This document shows, piece after piece, positions 58,797 to 64,000 of a DNA stretch of 64,000 bases (position 1 is its first letter; each line of letters begins with the position of its first letter). The stretch spans positions 7,388,243 to 7,452,242 of the forward strand of contig CP093829.1 in NCBI GenBank assembly GCA_033063855.1, given 5' to 3'. The translations under genes were made by a program, and so were the position numbers. The notes below the pieces were generated by a model that saw only the letters and a list, made by a program, of their open reading frames with translations, did not search any database and was not told the origin of the DNA. The stretch is from Smittia aterrima. Taxonomy: Eukaryota; Arthropoda; Insecta; Diptera; Chironomidae.

Positions 58797-59195
58797 CAGC
58801 CATTTAATTATAACGTGGAAAATGATTTATTACAACTAAAACTTGTGCGTATCAAACATAACGCAAAACCGAAGAACGTGATGACGAAGATTATTTTTCA
58901 CGAGCAGGATACTTTCGAACAAGTTGGAAACGCATCAATCAAAAGATTCTTTACTTGGAAAGTTCGTGAAGTTAATGCTTTTTTCATCAGACGATTCTCA
59001 TTTATAAAACAAACATTTAAGCACGAAACTGTGAAAAGTTCCCAAGAAATTGCAATTCAATTGAGAGTTGACCTCTCAAGTGTTTTCACTCCGATCGAAT
59101 CGACTTCGTCCACAAGATTTATGATATGACAAGCTGAAGTTTTAAATTAAGATATGAGTTATCATTTCTCAAAGATCTCTCGTCTCTCTCTCTCT
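58797..59195. promoter_or_regulatory. Candidate Polycomb/Trithorax response element in the Dll intron
   Basis: CAGCCATTTAAT at 58797-58808 fits the Pho consensus CNGCCATNDNND, and a GAGA-factor-type (TC)6 tract lies at 59183-59195. Dll is a classic Polycomb target in Drosophila. Two sites in about 400 bp is thin evidence; it is a pointer only. Confidence 0.2.
59183..59195. repeat. Short (TC)n microsatellite
   Basis: Six TC repeats. Similar short GA tracts occur at 54736-54753 and 56186-56195. They are too short to be called satellites but could be GAGA-factor sites. Confidence 0.6.
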
Positions 59196-62100
59196 ATCGC
59201 TCGGTCGATTGAAATATAAAAAGTCAAACAGCGAAATTTGTCAATTCCCTTCCTTAAAAACAGAATTTTAAATTTGTATCGAAAGAGTTTACGCTTTGAT
59301 CGTCAAGAAGAAGACAGACGACGAGGCAAAAGAGTCAGCTACCGAGCAGCAACAATTATTTGAAAAGTTTATAAAGAGACGAGAAAGAATACATAAGACA
59401 ATAGAGTGATTTTTCATTGTGGATGCAAGAGAGGAAAAAAGTCACCCATTGTCTTCTTGTTCTTTAAGTATTTTGACGCGATTTCGACGTTTTCTGTTAA
59501 ACACGAAATGTGTTTCTGCTTCAAGTTCATATAAAAAACATTCCGCAATTGACGTTGAGCCGATGTGATGTCACCTCGAGACGAAAAAGACTTGAGACGA
59601 AAAGTTCACCCACCAAAGCCTTCATCGTTCCTGATTTTAAATTCACAAGAGTCTTGTAAGCATGTCAAGGGTCGATACTCTGATGTGCTTGAAAGCGCTT
59701 TCAGTCTATTCATAATTTCCACACGAAATTCATCATTACTCAGATTTTTTTAAAATAAAAAATATAAAAACTGAACGCAACAAAGTGTGACATGTTCCAT
59801 GACATTGTCAACAGGATGGAGTTTACCTAGTTTTCAGATAAAAACGAGTTATGATAAAAAAAATGTAAATAAAAATAAAAATATCTCAAATTATTGTTCC
59901 GCAATGTTGTCATGCGTCTCCAGTTTTTGTTCGGAGGCAATTTTTGTCAAACAATTAGAATCTTTTTTCAAGTGTATTCAAATCACTCGCTTCGAAAATT
60001 CACACGACTCAGCGATTTCTATTTTCTTTAAATATTTTTAAACTGTGTGACGTTTTTATTTTAACTGTTGATGATTGAACTCGAAAAGTTTTGTTCTTAA
60101 CTTCACTTTACATCTCAACTGCTCACTAATCCAGTTCGAGGGAATGTTTTGGGTGTCGATTCTCAACTTCTCAGCAGAGATGAAGAAGAAGAACAGTTTT
60201 ATTCAAACAATCTCAACAAAGCCATAAAAAATGATGAATAATAAATTTTAATAAACTTCAGTTAAGCCTCGCGCGGTAAAACTGTTTTTTAATTCTTCTG
60301 CTGAGGATTTTCCTCTTTCTCGCCCTGGCGCCGAAAAAACTCTTTACGAAAGAACATTTTGCTCTGATCGATATAAACACATCAACGATGCGGATTGTGG
60401 ACCCCAAAAGAGAGCTCAACAACAATTGTGGGCAGGGAAAGTTCTCTTTAGGAGTTTTATATTTTTCACTCTTTAATAAGCCGATTTCGTTATTGCGATG
60501 TTTTGTTATTGCTTTCAAACAAATATTAGTTAGTTGGAAAATGACGAATTGAAAAGTTCATAAAAGAATCATCGCAAATGGAATTTGTTGGTGGGAAGTT
60601 TGGCACCGTGATATGAATTTTTTAAAGTCCTCGACGGCTCGTTCTCAACCATTTGACCAAAGGGTTGAAGCATCGACCGGAAGCGACTTGAAATATTCAT
60701 ATTTGATTTACTTTAAGTCTCTCTATTACTAGCGCAATAATTTATTTACCGATCGATACAACTCTTTCTGAGTTTTATGAATTTAAACATTTTTAAAACG
60801 CGAGTTCCTTCCAGAGACGCGCACGCCACTCGAGCAGAGAAAATTCCAATAACAAACAAAGTAATTCACAACGTTATCAACACCAATTAATATCTCATTT
60901 CATCCACGTTGCTGACTCAGAGAGAAACAATTATTGAAGCGAAATGAACCTCACGAGGTGATAGAAATGATCTCTTTAAAAACTGCTATTATTTTTAATA
61001 AATATCATTATCGTGTATTTGGGAATTTTAACTGCTTTTAACATTTTTGCGCCTTTGGAGGAGGCGAAGGTCCATCTCGCGAGAAGGGCTTGTTGTCTTA
61101 AGAATGAAGAAACTTCATGCAAAAAATCAGAGGCGTTTTCCACAAAAAAGTTTCTTCTTCAGATGTTCTTGCGAGATAATTATTTGGATGGTTTTTAATA
61201 AATTCACTTTTTTAAGGGAGGCGAAGCAGGCCTCGTAAAATCTGCTCGACTTCTATCAGACTCCAACTTGAATTTAGTGCCGAAGGTCTGACTCTTAGAA
61301 ATGTCAAACAAAACAAGCGAGAAACGATAAGATTGATGTTGAAGCTATCAAAGCTTTTGCATGAATATTTATTTTCGATTCCTGTCTACCGACGAGTCCT
61401 GTCAATTTTTTCACTTTTATCTTCAACTCATCAATATAAAAACTCTCGGAATATTTCTTAAAAATTCATTCCTCCAGAATTTTCAGAATAGCTCAAGGGC
61501 GTGTTTGGGGGATTGTAAATTTTTTGATCGTGATACACAAGAAAAAAAAACTTCCATCGGCGAGATTCGAAAAACGTCTTCAACATTTTAACATCATTTT
61601 GAGAAATGTTGTCAGTGAAATGGCTTTGCTTTGCTACTCTCTCGTCAAGCTCATTGCTGTTGCTTCCGTCGGAAACAGTGCGTAAACAGAATTTTATTCT
61701 TTGTAAGTAGCTTGCCCTCATCCGATGGAATCAATTGCGACATGAAGGTTAATCTAAACTAGAGAGAACTTCTCTAACGATGAAACACATGACGCGCTCT
61801 TTACAAATCTTTTCGTTAATTTAAAGAAAAAAAAACCTTTTGTACGCTTCACTTTATTGCACTTCATTCGTAGCTCGTAGCGGTTGCACAAGTCGACAAA
61901 GTTATTCGCTCGTCCAGAGTTCTTCTCAGTTCTCTTTGTCTGCTTTACTCTCCCTCCTTTCTTTTTTTTTCTGAAAACTTTTAGCATCTCGTTCGGATCT
62001 GTAGACAAGTTTTCGGCCTAACATGTTCCCTTTATACTGCTGGGGACGGTGTTTCCCAACCCAGAAATATTCATGAGACGAAAAGTGAGACTAGACTTGG

Positions 62101-62874
62101 CGATCGTTAACTTATTTTACAGATACACAAATAAATTAAGTTTCATATACTTTTTCGTAATCTTCAATCTTCGATTCGTATCGAGGAATATTTACTAAAC
62201 TGGCAAAAAGTTCTCATTTTTCCGGAAACCAAGCAGCAAACAAAACAAAGTTTTTTATTTATTTTTTTCTCAATCTTTCAACTTGCTCAGCTAACAAATA
62301 CAATGCTGGCGATGACCTTCGTAATGCAAACTTAATAATTTTTTCCACGCTCTATCAGATCGCATACAACAATAACTAAAAATATTTGATTTTCGCGAAT
62401 AGATCCGCGTCTGAGCTCATTCGAGAATAATTCTTTAGCAGCATCGTCTGAGTGCTAATAAATTAGTTGGCGCTTCTTTTCAGCTGACAAATTTCTTCAG
62501 ACTCTTGCTTTCTCTAATTCATTCAATTAAAATTGTAAATAATGGAATTAATAAAAACTTTAAATTAAATGAGAGAAAACAACGCAAGGCGCATCGCGGA
62601 TAATTAATTGATGTTATGCGGTTTCTTCTCGTTCTCTCTCCCTCTCCGTGTCATCTCTTTCGACATCATTGCACAATCTTCATGAATGAAAGTTTTCATT
62701 GAGAGTCTTCACTGTGTCAGTCTCCCATAAATTGCAATACATGCACGGAGGGAGGACGTTAACGATTCAGTCAAACTATTCGCAAAGCCATAAATGTTTC
62801 GAGTGTCTCTAACAGAGAGTCCAACTGTCCGCGTGTGGGTTTTGTGGATTTTTGTTTTTGTTTGGGGCTGTTCC

Positions 62875-62882
62875 GATCAAAG
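62875..62882 (-). promoter_or_regulatory. Perfect TCF/Pangolin site
   Basis: GATCAAAG on plus reads CTTTGATC on minus, the optimal TCF/Pan site, and is followed by GCGCCACA, loosely like the GC-rich helper site. It lies in the Dll intron, and Dll is a Wingless target. A single 8-mer is expected by chance about once per 65 kb per strand. Confidence 0.2.
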
Positions 62883-64000
62883 CGCCACATCGTTAATGTC
62901 GAACTGCCTTTATTAAATTCCTCGCTTTAATCAAAACTCTTATTGGAATTTGTTAACTTTCATCTTAGTGGTTAGTTTGATTTCAAAACTTTAATCAACT
63001 CATGTGGCTTTGTTTCTCAATTTATTTCTTCTCTGACCACTCGAGAGACTCGAGAGAGATAAAGCCGGTCTGTTTTCCTGCTGGCTTTCTTTTACATTTT
63101 ATCGTTTCCTTTATTCATCAGTGCGGATAGTTGCTGTGCTTTAGTAATTACAATACACAACAAAACAGTAGCCGCTACATAAACCAATTTCTTACGCTCT
63201 TCCCCAGCAACATCTCTCGAGGTGTTTTTACTTTTTTTCGAGTTTCTTTCAAAGTAAAGTGAACAGGCTTTTGTAACCTATTTGAGGAACGTGGGATAAA
63301 CGAGAACATGAATAGAGAAATAGTTTTTATCGGTACAAACGGATGTACAGACGCCGATTCCTTAAGAATCCCTCTCGACGAACTCTTTGATTAACTTCTG
63401 ACATTTATTAATCATTTTTCAACACCTTAGTCTTCAACAATCAATCATCTATGCTTCCGAAAAATTAAAATTTGATCACTCTCGATGAGAGAGTGAAGAA
63501 TACGTCAAACTGTTAACAATAATTAAGCTTTTGTGTTGAAGTCTCTCGCGGGATAATTTCCGATTATCTCTGGCCAAGCTTCTTTTTAATTGAAAACGGA
63601 ATTTCACTTTAACTTCTTACATGAATCTTGCGTGGATATAAAAACCTGGAATACCTTTTATAGCGAGTGAGCTTCTTTCGCAAACGTGTGAATTTATCTT
63701 GTTACAATTCAATGCTCATTTGAAAGCAGAAAAAAAATTCTCTTGCACGTGTTTTCCCGAACCGATTCTCTTAAATGTCTCAATCTTTTTTTCAAATGCA
63801 AAGTGATCGCCCTAAATAGCCGGTCGAATTGTCTTGATGCGTCACTCACCTCCAGACACTCTTCAATATTACTCTATTTGAATCCAGAATTATGGAGAGA
63901 ACTTAAGCGTTGGAATAAGGGAATGAACGACAAAAGATTGATTTCGAGAGCAATGCGAAGAACCTTTCATGTTAATTTTTGCAGCAAAAACAACGCAGAA

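Larger units (their letters stand above)
55717..64000 (-). other. Dll intron (at least 8.3 kb), no coding exon seen
   Basis: From the VKIWFQ exon to the right edge, the missing homeobox 5' half (which would encode a RKPRT...LTQTQ-like segment) is not found, so this is intron. It has GAGA/CT tracts (56186-56195, 59183-59195), a Pho-type motif (58797-58808) and a perfect TCF site (62875-62882). Open frames such as 58740-59129 have no family features. Confidence 0.7.

Noticed and set aside
58740..59129. 129-codon plus-strand open frame in the Dll intron
   Set aside because: No family motif, no splice structure, AT-rich composition like the flanks; length is within chance for this base composition.
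1..64000. tRNA, rRNA, snRNA, CRISPR arrays, transposon termini or long tandem repeats
   Set aside because: Looked for tRNA B-box-like and U6-like sequences, repeat-spacer patterns and terminal repeats on both strands by eye; nothing held up. A covariance-model and repeat search would be decisive.

Overview
The window is eukaryotic and looks like an insect, most likely a nematoceran fly. The best guess is a chironomid-like species with a compact genome. The basis is AT-rich sequence, many 50-80 bp introns with GT-AG borders, AATAAA polyadenylation signals, insect-type core promoters (TATA, TCAGT initiator, DPE) and orthologues of recognisable Drosophila genes. No complete transposon, tRNA, rRNA or CRISPR array was seen. 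Gene models were assembled by hand from open frames, splice sites and codon phase. Spans below run from first to last coding base and the exons are listed in the evidence.

Layout, 0-21 kb: the 3' end of a C2H2 zinc-finger gene (+) faces a PPP1R37-type PP1 regulator (-). A 566 bp divergent promoter separates that gene from Irbp18/C-EBP gamma (+). Next comes a tandem pair of related small secreted proteins (-), then the ETS factor Ets98B/SPDEF (-), then a zona pellucida (ZP) domain membrane protein (+).

Layout, 21-42 kb: an essentially complete LRP1 (-, 12 coding exons, about 4,638 aa) fills 21.0-36.6 kb, including a separate signal-peptide exon about 1.1 kb upstream of the first repeat exon. 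A second divergent promoter leads to the nucleolar GTPase Non1/NOG1 (+), which is tail-to-tail with Gemin2 (-). From 40.4 to 42.1 kb there are unrecognised, apparently degenerate coding fragments.

Layout, 42-64 kb: a 12.5 kb stretch without a convincing gene is followed by the four last coding exons of Distal-less (Dll, -). These start in the middle of the homeobox and end in a 19-nt exon. The remaining 8.3 kb is Dll intron; its 5' exons lie beyond the window. The non-coding half of the window is probably Dll-related regulatory DNA.

The genes do not form one pathway. They combine housekeeping functions (Non1 in ribosome assembly, Gemin2 in snRNP assembly, PPP1R37) with developmental regulators (Dll, Ets98B, Irbp18) and cell-surface or secreted proteins (LRP1, ZP protein, secreted pair). 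I found no convincing new biological system. The most interesting points are the terminal Dll micro-exon, CTCF-like motifs in both divergent promoters, the matched GATA/TATA/initiator promoters of the secreted pair, the reduced second ligand-binding cluster of LRP1, and the unexplained relic region at 40.4-42.1 kb.
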